This document shows, in pieces, positions 1 to 14,300 of a DNA stretch of 64,000 nucleotides; within the stretch, counting starts at the first letter, position 1, and each line of letters opens with the position of its first letter. Position numbers and translations under genes: made by a program. This DNA is from Stratiolaelaps scimitus (taxonomy: Eukaryota > Arthropoda > Arachnida > Mesostigmata > Laelapidae): contig JABWDB010000036.1 of assembly GCA_019614645.1 (NCBI GenBank), positions 1,178,001-1,242,000 on the forward strand. Direction: 5' to 3'. A model generated the notes under the pieces. It saw nothing but the letters and a program-made list of their open reading frames with translations, was not told the origin of the DNA and made no database searches.

Positions 1-517
1 AAAGAGGAAAGCACAGGAAGGGACCAAGCGAGAGAGAGAGAGAGAGAGATAGAGAGAGAAAAAAGGCGGATCGAAACGGCACAACGGCGAAGATCAACAT
101 GGCGTTGTTTGTTTAGGCGCTAAAACAACGTAACCATCTGAGGTAAAATGGCTGTTCACGTACGCCATCGAGTGTAGGTGGTTCACGTATTCGACGTAGT
201 CGGCAACTCGCTACAGACTCGACCCAAATGCACGGGATGGTTAGAGACCGCGTTTCACGTCACTGGAGCTGCCGTCCAAGCTAGCGACGGCAACGGCGCT
301 GTAAATGAGAACAACAGAATTGCCTCGTTGTTAGTTTTCCGTGTTCAACGAAATGGGCACCAGGAAAAATTACATAATGGACATTGTCTACAGTGATATT
401 TTGCTGAAGCGAAATGAATTTTGCCATTTACATCGTTTGCCCAATGACTGACTATGTTTAAAACATAGTCAGCGTTAGCGTTGATTCAGTTCTTGATTTA
501 TACAAGTGATAGAGCTG

Positions 518-544
518 ATAATAATAATAATAATAATAATAATA

Positions 545-583
<39 letters not shown>
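518..583. repeat. (TAA)n microsatellite
   Basis: About 20 ATA/TAA units with one GTA interruption. Read on the minus strand it produces a spurious poly-Tyr frame. Confidence 0.95.
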
Positions 584-1183
584 GGTATATTTATTTAGAA
601 TACCGATTTTTTTGGTCACTTTCTTCTTGAATATAACAACGGTCACGGCCGTTTAACATTGGCGCAACAACAGCAGCAGCAGTCAAGATTCTGTGAGTTG
701 TCAAGTGGACACCCAGCGTCTTTGACAGCCGCGTATCAACTGGCCGATATGCTGCCGGTCCCGTCGGCTCGCCACGCCGAGGTGGCTCTTGGAGTTCTCC
801 CTCAGGTCTAGCAAGCAATGAGGTTTCGTCGGAGTGTGAACGTTGGACGGTCAAGGGGCTGGTCGATGAAACTTGACAGAGTTTTCGAAGCCCAAATAGC
901 TCTGGCCGAGTAAAGTGAAGTCTGGTCGCTTTGATTTTAGGTCGAATCCATAGTGAGTTTCAGCAGTAAAGTGTGTGATCTACCAAAATGTGATGCCGTT
1001 TAATACTCTATGCGTGTCGTTTAGCCCTTAAATAGACGAATTGAATGTTGGTCCAAGCCGATTTGTACTTCGTGAACACCGTAATTGGTCTCGTGATGAA
1101 AGGTGGCGCTCTGGGCAAGCTTCTTCTCGGGGGTTGCCATTTGTTCGTATGCCAAAGGCCTACAGTACGCTTACGCCGAATGG

Positions 1184-1186
<3 letters not shown>

Positions 1187-1259
<73 letters not shown>
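1187..1259. repeat. (TA)n microsatellite
   Basis: About 35 TA units with one CA interruption near the right end. Open frames crossing it (1041-1660) are artefacts. Confidence 0.95.
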
Positions 1260-1927
1260 TGATAGAGAGGGCTGGTGACTGGCCGGTACCTGTTATTGAT
1301 ACTTACACAAATGAGCTCATTTTGAAATTGCGCTATGCATGCTTTCTTGCTAAGGGGCACAGCGAATGTCGACGCACAGATTCGCATACGGCAAAGGTTG
1401 CACGCCACCCCATTCTGGCGCGAAATTGCCGTCGAAGTTGTTTGCGTACAAGATCCCACGAGCCGCAGTACAACAAACGAGAAACAACAACAAAGCCAAC
1501 ACAAGTCACGGGGCCCAAGCACACTTGTTTACTCGGCGGCTGTATCTATTCTCCGTCCTTTAGCTGTGACTCGAGTCAGTCGTTGGGGTCAGGGGTGAAG
1601 GGTCCCCTTGACGCCGTTTCTCGGCGAGTTTGCAGAGATGTCATAGCTGCCTTGCCTTGAATCGGCTACAGGACCAGCTCACATAACAGCGAGAGGAACA
1701 ACAGGATAGATAGACGATCGGTGGCGGCTGTTTAGAATCACGGCGATCTGTGATTACGGCTGGTTCGGTCATATCGAGTCGACGATGGTTTCAGATTGCC
1801 ATTCCGCTAATTTTTTGGTCGCTGCTGTCTCGAAACGACGGCCGACGACGAGGACGCGTGTCCGCGGTTCACCCGAGATCGCACTCGCACATCCTCTGTC
1901 CACCATGACCAAAATTGTTGGCCAGCT

Positions 1928-1977
1928 ATCGAGAGAGCGAGAGAGACAGACAGAGAGAGAGAAAGAGAGAGAGAGAA
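1928..1977. repeat. GA-rich purine tract
   Basis: Imperfect (GA)n with AC and AA interruptions, read as Arg/Glu in chance frames. Confidence 0.9.
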
Positions 1978-2125
1978 ACCAAACGGCGGCCGGATGAGAA
2001 CTCAGCCAGCCAGGCTGTCAGGTAGGCAACCTATCGTGACCGGGCGAAGGTCGCGATTTTCCTACTCGACTGGTATTATTAGGTGGGTATATCTTTGTCG
2101 ACACGGAATGAAGGCATGGCTGATC

Positions 2126-2154
2126 GTCCGTCCGTCCGTCCGTCCGCCCGTCCG
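2126..2154. repeat. (GTCC)n tetranucleotide array
   Basis: About seven GTCC/GTCCGCCC-type units. Confidence 0.85.
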
Positions 2155-4454
2155 CTCGACCGCCTGTCGACCTGCTTAAACGAATTCTGTACTTTACGCT
2201 ATGAGGGCGCTGTGACAAATGGCCACCACTGAGATCGCTCGACCTGCGGCCACCGGGTGTCGCTCGTTAGTAGATCTCGTCGGACTCATTCATGAAATTG
2301 GCCCGAGCCTAGCGACCGGCGGGAATTCATGCAGATAACTCTCCCGATCGGTGAGGTTGAACTTTTACCCAAACACGTCAGGTGTTGCAGGTTGACGCGG
2401 AGACAGTCAGCAAACTCGGAAATGTCCATGACCAGCGAAACGCATCGTCGCGAATACGCGGTCTCGTCAGAGCGCGTATGCTCAAACAAGCATGGCACAT
2501 GATTGATCGGGTGACCTACCTGCATAGATCTGCTGTTGTTGGATACTGTATATGTTGGTAGTCACCGATATATTTATATTTATTGTATATATATATATAT
2601 ATATATATAAAAGGACAGTCTTGTCTACTTCGCCTTGCAAGATGAGACTATGCTTGAACTAAGAAAACACTGCGCGTTCACTAGGAGTCAAATTCTATGT
2701 GTGGTATCGTACGCACAGACATCCCTGCATAAAAATTTACCGTATGTATATCCACCGGATCATGTAGCAGTAATAATAGCATGAAGGACACTTATCGCCG
2801 ACAGTTTCCTCGAAGCAATGCGGCCACGAATCGGGACCGAGGCTTTTCTACCATAGACAAAATATATAGCTGACGGTCAGCGATGGAAAAATATATATTG
2901 CAGTATAGTTAAAAATGGCTGCACATCCACTGAACGTCGCTGGTTGCTAATGATATCAGCGAGCGGACTAGATCATAAAGTACGTATATGCTCGCATTGT
3001 GCGTCGTTCACAAATGACGACCAGAGGTGAATGGTTAGATACACTAATAGATACCCATTTCAAGGCAGTTTCGAAAATCGATTTGAGAATCACTTTGTTT
3101 CGAGGGAACTATCGAAAAAATGAAGAACAAAAAGGGTCACAACAATTCGACACGACATTTTATAGCTTGAACACAATCTTGATATTCTTAGCCATTTTCC
3201 TCGAGTAGAGTCTGCCTGTATGCATCTCAATTAATTGATTCCATTCACACTCCTGTACAACGATTTGGTCACTCCGACTCATCTGCGGTCTGGCAAGGAT
3301 GTATTAAGCCTGTACATGGCTAATACTACTGGGAGTATCTACAGATAATAATTGTGGTCACCTGAGTTCCACAGATGTACATATCGTATGATTGTTTTTA
3401 CTCGAGCTGGCTCAGCTAGCTTCAGCAATATTGAGTACAGCCGCGTTTCCGTTATCAAGTGGTCACACGTGCAATACACGAAGGTACTTAGTAGATCTCT
3501 CTCTCTATACATACATACATATATATATATATATATCACAAGTATCATTTACGATTAAGGTCGATCCTAGGTTAGCGAGTTGCTTGGCGCCGCACCCCGG
3601 GCACCGCAAACGTCCGAAATAGGAGAGGTCCACTTATTCGTACATAGAAGCGAAAACAAATGAGATTTTGCATTGACATCAAGGCTGGTGTTGTTGTAGT
3701 CGTTGTCGTCGTCGTCGTCGTCGACGTCTGGCGAGTTATTGCCACCGTTGACTTTCTCATAGCTCGAGGTGTCCGAACAACTTCTGCTGACTCCACTCAC
3801 AGAGCACATGCCATAATTTGCAGCCATTATTTAAGTTTATCACTTTACGCGATATCATAGGGGTTCGCTTGAACGTCCCTCCATCTTGCTCTGTGCATGA
3901 GGTGACTGAAAGATCAGTCAACAACCAACCAACGATTCGGCATCACTCTACGCTTTAGTTATGCAATGGATTTCCTCGTATAGATATCACCGTGCCAATC
4001 TCTCGTACCTTATCTCGATCGCTCGATCGAATGGGGCGCTCGTGTAACTATGAAACTATCCACCGCAGCCACTGCTGCTGTCTCTGCCGTCAGCTGCAGC
4101 AGCGGCGTCATTGTTACCATTTCGATTCGAGATACAGCTACGCGAATGGAGATTCGCTTTTGTTTATCACTTTTGCAGCCGATTCCAGCGTCTGTTTTAT
4201 ACCTGGACAGACGTCTACTTATTGTTGTTGTTGTTGTTGTTGTCGTCGTCGGCGTCGCTGAAGGCGGCGGCGGCGGCGGTGGTGGTAACGCCAATGGTCC
4301 AAGATGAGGAAGAGGTAGCGATGATGACGTGACGGAATTGGCTGTTTATTTGTTGCTTTCGGGTGAACGCCCTATCGCATACTCACTCTATCCTAGGCCC
4401 GGATGTGTACAGTGCATGCCATAGAAATCCTATATAGGTATATATATATATATA

Positions 4455-4545
4455 TTTCTTTTTTTGTATCACTTCATGGGGCTCGTACCTGTGCCCTCCG
4501 ACCTTCTATAGTCAGACACTTAGCCGTCTAAGCCACCCCGTGTGG
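4455..4545 (-). mobile_element. tRNA-derived SINE-like retroposon relic
   Basis: On the minus strand the element has an A-box-like TGGCTTAGACGG (4524-4535), a B-box-like GGTACGAGCCC (4479-4489, one mismatch to the consensus), tRNA-like spacing between them, and an A-rich tail (the plus-strand T run at 4459-4465) running into a TA repeat. The head folds only roughly like a tRNA and has no proper acceptor end. It is therefore a SINE or tRNA pseudogene, not a working tRNA. Confidence 0.6.
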
Positions 4546-7269
4546 ACTACTCAACATGAGTGATTAAATATAGATACCACACAGAGATACATATATATAT
4601 ATATATATATATATATGTCCGTGTGTGTGTGTGTGATCTTTGTGGCATCTGTGGTATCTTCTGTTCGAAGGTTGGTATATTTCATTCTTGCCCCTGTCAC
4701 TGTTGTCACCTCTCGCTGTTTGTATCTACACCAACGTAAGAGAGCGACCCCTTGTGAAAGTGAGCTGCACTCGACTCGTGCGGGACGTCCGACCGTCCTG
4801 CTGGTGTGTTCAGTGCCCACGTAGGGTCGAGGTCCAGCCTTCAACGGACTCAAAGCATCACCATAGAGATCCCCAAGCGGCAGGACAATCTACAGGAAAA
4901 ACAGCAGAGTATATCACTGCCGGCGTTCTGCCGATATTCTGTTGTTTGTTGATGCTCGCGCTAAACGATGCCGGCAGAGGTCAACCTACCTCCTACTCTC
5001 TTTCTCTCACACACTCCCTTTTCGGCTCACTGTTTCAACACAGCATTCGTTGAGTGGCGAGCGATAATCGATGCATATTGTAGCGCCTTTAGGCGACCAC
5101 CACAGAAGCATCAATGTACAGATCTAGTCAAGGTAATCGACCCACTACGTGGCTCGATTGTCACCTCTGGCATAGCTACCAACACGATCTCAGCTGCTAT
5201 AACGAGCGCATTTGGCTGAACATCAGCTGCGTCGTGCGTACACTGGTGCGATAGCAATCGGACGAATCACCGCGGCAGCAGCAGCAGCAGCCGCAGAGAT
5301 GGCAACAACATCGTGTCACATGAGTGAGCCGCAGATGGCACTCTTGCGATCATTATACAACTAGAGATCTACAACTATGACTACTTTGACTACCACTGAT
5401 AGATTAAGACGTTGATGGGATACGATGATGTGAAATGAAACTCTCGGAGACTTGGCCGCGTCATCTGGCCAACGCGGAACGCGGTTATCGGGGATATTTG
5501 CCATTGTAACTGAACGGGCGATGACGACACCCAGCTTGTCATCGCTTCGTTCGTTAAGGTGCGCTGTTTCGTCAATACGGAATGATGCTGAGACGTTTTG
5601 GCGGTAGTGCTCAGCAAATATGATAGTGAAATAATAACAATAATAATAATAACGATGATAATATGAATAATCATAATCAGGCATGATACTCTATCTACAT
5701 GCAAGTAAAACTACAACTGCCACTAATTATTTATTACGTGTAGTGGGCGTAGTTGATGACGATCTTACGATGAGCCTGTAACTGTGGTCTCCATCACGCG
5801 TTCGCTCTAAGCGCATCTCTTTCTCTCTCGTTTTTCTCGCTGGCTGTCTCTGTTGTAACTGCTGTTGCAAAACGATGCATGAAACAACATTCACACTGGT
5901 CGGCCACTTTGTGACCTGGTTTGATGAACACGAAGAAGAACTAGGCGGCGGGTCAGTCAGGGGAACAGCAGCCGACGTGGCCCCTGCTCTCGACAGTATA
6001 GATATATATATATATATATATATATATGTGCGATTTGTCTCTCCGTGCGTCCGTCTTGTGAGCGGCGGCGGCGGCGGCGACGGCAGCGCAAAGTCGAGTT
6101 GAGCTGGTGGCTCGCTGAACTCATCGCGTTCGCGACCCGACCTGGTGACTTCCTGGAAGTCGAGTTTGCTGTCACTCGTCAGCTGGCTGCCACTCGGGTG
6201 TAGAAACTAAGACCTCTCGGTTTTAGTAAACAGCCGAAGAGCGAGGTAATGACGAGCCACGATCGAGAGCGTGGGATAGCGAGAAACAATAACAGAAAAA
6301 TATGGAGGGAAATACGATGGAGGTTTTGTATGCGTGTGTGTGTGTGTGTGCATCGTGTGTACCCATATGTACACATGGTAGCAGAGAGATCACAGCATAC
6401 AGAAGTCATAGTGGTGAATTTGGTCTGTCCGGCGAACCGGAGCGGTAAACTCCACCCGGACGGGCTCCGCTCAGCTGTTCTGAGCAGAACCGTGCCCTGC
6501 TCAGAGTGGTCTGCGTCAAGAAGAACATCCATTTCGTCTGTGTATACATATATACATAGTAAAAACATAGGCAGGGCGTTCCAGCCACGACATGAGTGGA
6601 TGGCTAGTTGGTTGGCTGGCCACCCGATCTATGTGGATTCTCCTACATGCATTTGCCATTTCCGGTCACCACTTGGGCACCAACTCCACTTAAACGCATG
6701 ACCCTCCCCCATTCTCTAGGTCCGATCGTGAATGTCGAAGCTGCTACTGCTGCTTATGATACTATTGCTACTGCTGCGGCTACAAGTCCATTGCAATCTC
6801 TGCAACTCGGCAAACAGCAATCTATATGGGAGTAGCGATAGATTACCTATGCATATGGAACAGTTTTCGTTACAACCTGAAATACTCGAAATAGTTGTCG
6901 TTGTTGCTGCTGCTGCTGTTGCTGTTGTTGCATATAGCACTTCGTATAGACTTAACGAAAGGGCTTTGTAGCAGTGCCCAAAAGCATAATCACACTCAGT
7001 GTTTGCCGTTCATCGTGCGGATCTGTACGACTCTCTATATTTGATTCCACCCATGTTAGATCTCGATACTGACCCAGACCACATGTCTGTCTGCTGTTGA
7101 CTGACACACACACGAACACGCACGCGCACAGATAAACGGCTACACATCGACACTGTAGCGCTGACGGCAACTGCAAATGCCATCTAAGTAATCGCTTATG
7201 CTCGTGGGTTGGTTGTCTGCTTGTTGCCTGGTTGGTTGTCGATCTCTCTCTCTCTCTCTCTGTGTCTGA

Positions 7270-7294
7270 CCGCCCGCCCGCCCGCCCGCCCGCC
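7270..7294. repeat. (CGCC)n tetranucleotide array
   Basis: About six CGCC units following a CT run at 7241-7260. Confidence 0.85.
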
Positions 7295-7857
7295 TCGGTG
7301 GACCCGTTCTACGCAGAACGGCGTAATCTCCTCGTCCCATCGTCTCATACCAGGGCTGACGTTGACTTGGCTTCCGCAACAGAGGGCACATTATATTCAT
7401 GAAGGCAGAGAGACATGCAGACAGATTTAGGCGGCAGCAGCAGCAGCAGCACACCGCTGTTGCTATTTGTGCTACTGACGTTGGTGGCGATACCATTCGC
7501 GAGCTGAACCGACTGATCACGAAGAGGAAGAGGAGAAAGAATGTGGTCCCAATGGGTGCGGATGTCTAGAGAGAGAGATTGAGAGAGCGGGAATGATTGG
7601 GGGTGTGGCGGGCTAGAAGGACCACCAGGGAGAGTTGATAGTGTCTAATGCGATAATGACTCTTCTTCATCTCGCTCGATGATACTATAATGATACGCTG
7701 CTACATTGTTGCACAGTGTATTTAAATATCGTCATTAGTAAGGTGGACATTCATTATAAATGTCGTACAGACCACAGCGTTGTGAGTGCTTTGGATTGTT
7801 TCAGAGATAACAGACTGAAATGCTTGTAGAAGAAATCGATTTTGTTATGTCCCCAAC

Positions 7858-7874
7858 ACCTGCACAAGTACTAT

Positions 7875-7925
<51 letters not shown>

Positions 7926-7933
7926 GTGCAGGT
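7858..7933. repeat. 16-bp perfect inverted repeat around (TA)n
   Basis: ACCTGCACAAGTACTA (7858-7873) and its exact reverse complement (7918-7933) flank a 44-bp TTGCTT-(TA)n spacer. Confidence 0.9.
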
Positions 7934-10369
7934 ATAGTATCTCGTGTGTTTGGCGTCTCTACAGCATGATAAGCACATGTTTCTTTTGTCCTCCATCATT
8001 GTTCTTTGCCCCGTCCGGAGTTGATCTCTCTCTCTCTCTCTCTTTCTCGCTCTTCATTGTCTGTCACTACTTCATTGCTGCTGCTGCTGTTGTTGTAGTC
8101 CATTGCTCTGTCATCTGTCAACAGCTTCTCACCAGCCTTCACTACGGTACATTATTTTCCACAATTCGCGTAAGCAGATGAATGGCCACACATTAGTTTA
8201 CTGCCGGCAGTGACCGTCTGCTGTTTCAATGCTGTAACCACCACCGCCACCGCCACCACCGCCACTGCTGCTGCTGCTGCTCATGCCAGCACTATTTTAC
8301 TGCCACTACCATTACTATTACTAGAAGCAATAAACGTGGCCACGTCACCCTTTCATTCTCTCTCTCTCTCTCTCGATGTTTTCATCAGTGCCTCAGTACT
8401 TCGAGTTCAAGGATGTGACGATCTCAGCTGGTTCGGTGACTGCCAGGGGCGGTGTCGCTCTCTCTCTCTCTTTGTTACACTGGGTCAGCTGTCAGCGCGC
8501 TTCTTCTCATTGCTCACAGTATTGCCGTGAAGTATTATCTTGTGCAGTGGTGATGAGGTGTGATGGTCGTCGTTAGCGTTGCTGCTTCCTCATCTGGCCA
8601 ATGCTCAGTTACGGGCCATTTGCGAACTGGCCAACTGGTCTTCACGCCGACCAACAAAAACAACAACAGCAAGAAAAAAAAACGGCGTCAACACCGCCAC
8701 AGCAAAGTGCGTGTCCTACAGTCGAGGAAACTATTGCAGTTACTTGAATAGTCCTAATTACAGAAGTTGTAGAAGGAGGATGTGGAGATGTGCGGGGAGA
8801 ACCGCAGGGAGACTGCGAGAGTCAACGGACGATTCGTGGGGGGTCGATTGGTTTCTTGGTAAACTGCTTTACTGGCTGATCGGACGTCAAAGGCGCTAGC
8901 TGCTGCCGGCCGTAATGATATTGCACAGATGATGGTTTTCTTACTAACATTTTTATGCCGCTGAAATCTCCTAGCGCTTCTATTCATTATTATTATTATT
9001 ATCATGATTGTTACGGTATGATGGATGCGACTGCGGTTGAGGACTTTCCTCAGACGATCGAGTCCACATCGTAGTTTCTATATCCACCGATTCATACGAG
9101 GTAGAAAGCCTTATGAAATATGTGTTTCTCGTTTGATTCTCAGTATTGCTTGTTGCTGCCACTGCAGGCGTCGTCGCCAGCTGGCGCGGTTATCCGTACA
9201 CCGCCCTCGTTTCCATTGGCTGATTACGCAGCAGGTTTCTACTCTATGAGAGAATCTCAGCAAAGCACCATCAGCCCAGATCATTGTCGCTGCCAGCAGA
9301 CCTAAAAATGTTCAAGGTCACCCCGCGACGCTGCCATCGAAAGAGTTGGCGAGGGTTGTTCACTGGCCGAACACAGCAAGCTCTCCGTTGACCTCAGTAA
9401 CTATTAAGTCAGCCTCGGGACACACGTGCTGCTGCTCCGCTCTGCCGAATTGATCTGCCACGGTCACCAACTACTAACAGACCGGTCGCCTGCGAGCTCG
9501 AGACTCTGTTAACAACGATCGTCTGACATCGCTAACGCAATGCTCTCTAGTGTACGAACATACACCGAGTTGAGCTGGTTAACGATCAGCGACTCGAACA
9601 GGACACGACACCCAGAATGCAGCCAACCACCAATCATCTTGGTGGAATTTCGAGGTAAACAACAGCCGTGGTCGAGGAGAAAGCGAGACAAGATGCGCAC
9701 CTTTGCGTGTACTCACACACGCGCACACACACACACAGACTCACGCGTATCGGAAACGACAAAGCCGAAGCAACGAGGAACACCACTTCTACGGTGAGCG
9801 GTGATGATGTCGGCTGATGCCAGGGCCACACGCAGTGACCCCGCTTCACACGTTCGCTCGGTGTTTCACTCATATGTATATATATATATATATATATATA
9901 TGGAAGAGGAGGACATGGTCGAGGTAGAGATAGGTAGGGAACATCGGCTCGCGCCGTCTGCTGTCTGTTGATGTGGGGAGTATATCGTATGGGTGGCGCC
10001 GGACGTGAGCGAGTGAGCCAACAGTGGAACGAGGCCAGAGAGATGAGAGGCCTCATTGAGGACGTCGCTCCTTGGTGTGCCATTCTCACCCTCAAATGAT
10101 ATTTCAGCCGCAATATCTGAATGTATGAGATCAAGCAGAGACCGAGGGCGGGAACAAAGGACAGAGAGAGAAAGAGGGAGAGAGAGAGAGAGAGTATGTT
10201 TACATCGATTCCGAGCTGTTGGAAGTAGTTCTTCTTGGACGATGATGATGATGATGGTAATTATTACAAGAATATCAGCGCGCAATCTGGTAAACGAGAG
10301 CGTTTGTGTGAGTCACTGAAATGACTTAAATCAAAATACAAAATAGCCCAAAAATGCAAAAATTGACCT

Positions 10370-10370
<1 letters not shown>

Positions 10371-10403
<33 letters not shown>
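10371..10403. repeat. (TA)n microsatellite
   Basis: About 16 TA units in otherwise unique AT-rich sequence. Confidence 0.95.
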
Positions 10404-10405
<2 letters not shown>

Positions 10406-11363
10406 TTAGCACACTTTTGTAGCGAACTCTCGCCAGTGTCGAATTGCTGCAGGGCTACATTTCATCGAGCAGTTATTTTTCGTCTTAGTCCTTGTCCATT
10501 CGGATGTTGTTGTTGTTATTGTTATTTTGTATCCGTGAGGGTTCATGTCCATTTGGGCGTGCTTGGTTATGGTTAGCTACCACAGCTGAATGGTAGTACT
10601 ACATGGTACACGTTTTTATAGAAGACATTTTTCGCCAACAAGCACGGATCGGATGGACGCCATCAAGCAGGCTGACTGAATACACTGTATGCACGCTATC
10701 GTCGTAACCATTCCATTGGCACATTGCAGATACTATGACCAATGAATGATCCCGTCATATTCATTCGTCAGGAAATTAATCAAATTAAGTACAGTGATAT
10801 TTTTAATTGAAGAACAAACAATGGAGTGCGGGGGGGGCGTCCCTTTGAGTACACATGGGAAATATCAGATGTGGGCGTGTTAATGTCTGAGATATAAACA
10901 AGAGAACCTAACAAAAGTAGAGTACATTTTTTAATATATATATATATATATTATACTATTGTGTGTGAGCGAGCTGACTATAATTGCAATCAACACCCAG
11001 CTCTATCATAAGGTGACAGTACAGATATGCCTATAAGAATATCGTTATCACTGAACGTCGATATAAAAACGAGTGCTACCTCGTCTACAGTTGACGGATC
11101 TCTCGCGTCCAATAGTTAGATAGATAACGACTCGTTTGTATCTTCGCATCATTGCATCGACATGTGCAGTGACTGGCTCGGATGCCAATTGCCGTTGACG
11201 ACTGCTTGCGCGCTGTGAGTAGCGCTTCCTTGCGTTACTGTGCATACTGTAAAGGTAATAGACAGGTCGGGTATATCAAACGCGGGCTGGCGGACGTTCG
11301 GTCGCCCGCCCGCTCGGCTGAGCGTGCTGTATAGCGGCTAGAGACTACTGCTCACATGCAGCA

Positions 11364-11387
11364 GTAGGTAGGTAGGTAGGTAGGTAG
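11364..11387. repeat. (GTAG)n tetranucleotide array
   Basis: Six GTAG units; CAG and CAGG runs follow at 11.55-11.60 kb. Confidence 0.85.
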
Positions 11388-14300
11388 CCTTTTGGCAGCA
11401 GAGCTTTGCTCGTTCGTCTGTTTGGCTGGACGCCTGGAGGTTGTTGGACGGGCAATCGCACAAGCCGAGCGGGTGGTGTCGTGGCGTTTGGCGTCCGCCT
11501 GTAAAGGAAACGACAGAGGTTGGTCTTAGTCAGCAGCAAGCAACGCCAGGCAGGCAGGCAGCCAGCCAGCAAGCCAACCTCAGCAGCAGCAGCAGCAGCA
11601 GCGGTAGTTAGCTGTCAGCTGTTGCTGGTTGAATGTAGGCGTTGCGCTACGAACCACCGGCAGACAGTCTCTGTTTGCAGCATCGCCTGCGCTCGCTCGC
11701 AAGCTCCTTGGCATACTATAAGAGATACAGCGACGGCTCTTGGCAGCAGCAGCAGCAGCAGTATAGCCAACAATCCCTAACAGTGTCACACGCGGGCGAA
11801 CGAACGGACAGACGACACAGTCTTGCATGCGTCAATCGCGCCAGAGGTGTCGTTACCGCCATCAGTGCCTACAGGGTCGTAGACGTACTTATTCGTTCCG
11901 ATAACTGAACTGAACTGAAAACCGACCTGAGACTATAGCGCAGCAATGGTCAGTGAACGTGTGACAATCGGCTGATATCAATAGTATAAAGAGAGGGACA
12001 CCGAGCCAGCTAGCTACAGTGCGTTTCATATACACACACGCTCATTGCCCTAACGGCAATCGTCTCGTTCTCGAGGTCGTTGCTCACGACAGCGAGAAAA
12101 CAGCTGTCGCACATCGGATGTGCGATAGGTGTCATACACGTAGCTCGCGTACACTATCGCCACCGCATCGCTGCTGCCGTTACCGGCGGTGGCGGCGGCG
12201 GCGGCGGCTAACTATAATACAATCACCGACCAATAGGCAACGAACAGCGGCAAGGGCCATATGAGGGCCATCGCGTCGTGAACGGACATATTCATGAATT
12301 GACATTAGCGCGACCAACACCACCACTATTGTAAGCATGACAACTCGCAGATATATAAAATAGACAATGAAAGATGAGCTATAAAGAGACACCGACTCTT
12401 AGGTGTCTTGAGGCTGGGACACACGTTATTGTAATTGCGACTATTTATATTGTTACTACAGAGTGAGGGGATCTCTCGGCTTCGCCGGGTAAATCAAATT
12501 TCGACGACATGTTCGCTGCTCAGTAGTGCGATCGATAGCTGTCATATTCATTTGACGATACGCTCATTGATTCGATATTGATCGAGGAGTATTTGTGTGT
12601 GTGTGTGTGGTAAAGTCAAGATATGAATTTCTGTGTTATTCGTTAATTCGAGCATCTCATAAATTCGATTCAGCTGTATATTGTCTCCAAGAAGGCCGCG
12701 CTCGGGTTTTGCCAAAGTGCTGAGTCACATATTCAGGAGGTCTGCCAAAGAGGATCCTGTGAGTCCCTGTGTCCTATCGGAGTGCCTGGGTTGCTTCAGG
12801 CCAACAAGGTTGTGGTAAAAGAGACAACTCTATGAATGAAAGAATGATCTGATCTGGTTATGCGGCCGGATAACACGTAACTACGACTCTTGACCATAAT
12901 TCATTGAGGTGATACATCTAGTCAGTGTGATGAAACGTAAATGAAGGTGTTGTCTGAAAGTATAGTCAAGCTAGATCATTCAAGCATAGCAAGTAACCTT
13001 AGGCGGTAAGGTCCCTGAATCGGTGAGGTTAGGCCTACCATGTTGAAGCAATTGTTGAAAGATGCTGTATGCTATGATGTTGGATGACCACCTCTACTAG
13101 ACTTGAACTCGCCTTCGGCTAACTGAAACCAATATATCGATTATAGCTTGTCCCACGAGTACTCAGTGCAACACTACCTAGGAACACAATACGATCTAGA
13201 GTTCGTTGAAAAAAAAATGTTCAGCGCTGGCTTATCCAGAAGGTTATACTGCACAGCGCTGCCGGCTAAATCACAGCAAAATTAAGCTACCGATTATGAC
13301 AATAATGACCGGGTCGAACCAGCGGATCTACAAGATTCTCAACAAATCCTATACAAGGAGTGCATATTTGACGAGCAATTTGATCTGGTTTCTACAAACA
13401 GCGGGAAGGGTTTTTCGTGATTAAGCCAACGAGAACCGACTTTGTTCCGACTAAAAAAATCCTCCGTTTGATTCCGTATCATGTGTTCGTGTCGAAACGT
13501 GTTTCATGTATTGTAATTGTAAAATAATTGTAACACCTTCAGCGCCCATTGAGCGCGCAAATGGAAAGCAGTCACTTCACAGTGTGCCCTGTTGGCGGCA
13601 TATCGCTCGCCGGCACCATTTGGTAAACATGTTGAAATCGTTTCATTGGGCGGATATCGCAGCCTGCTTCGCGATATCGATTTCGAATGGGATGTGACAT
13701 CACCCCGCCACAGGAGAGGTTGGCAACAACGGCGTACCACCACGACTTAAGTGGCCCCTGTGACCGGTCTCGCAGTGCTGTCTGTAACACCATGGTATAT
13801 AGGTTTGCAACGGTGGTGGATGGAGTTCACTGGATTTATGCTGGATCATGCTTCGTTGCCACGTAGTCGTACACCCTGTCCAGGTATAATACATTCAGCT
13901 GTACTTAGTTATTACGTTTATTGTGAAGGTAGAGACTAGAATAAACCCTAGCAACGTGATGGTGGCGCTGTTTTAAACGTCTATCGCCGTTTACGTCAAA
14001 TAGTTTGTTCTGTATTCATTCAGTCACTGTAGATACCATATCTTTCGTTGTCGTCCGCTGAGCGCTCCGATATTGTCTATATTTCACCCCGTCTACCTTA
14101 ACTAGATTGGGGTCAGACACAGAATGGGAACGAAATATCCCGTTGGATATCGGATCAAGCGTAATTTTTTTGTACTCGAGGCATCTATTGATCTGCAGTG
14201 GTCAATCGGTGTTCACCGATTGGGCTTAAGTTGACGTGAGTCGTCGTTGTCGTAGTCTGTCTCCCTGTGACTTGTTGACAATCGCCTAAGCCCAGCAGAG

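Noticed and set aside
1041..1660. Overlapping frames up to 185 codons on the plus strand
   Set aside because: They run through a TA array (alternating Ile/Tyr) with no splice or family support.
13098..13109. B-box-like GAGTTCAAGTC on the minus strand
   Set aside because: No A box or cloverleaf nearby.
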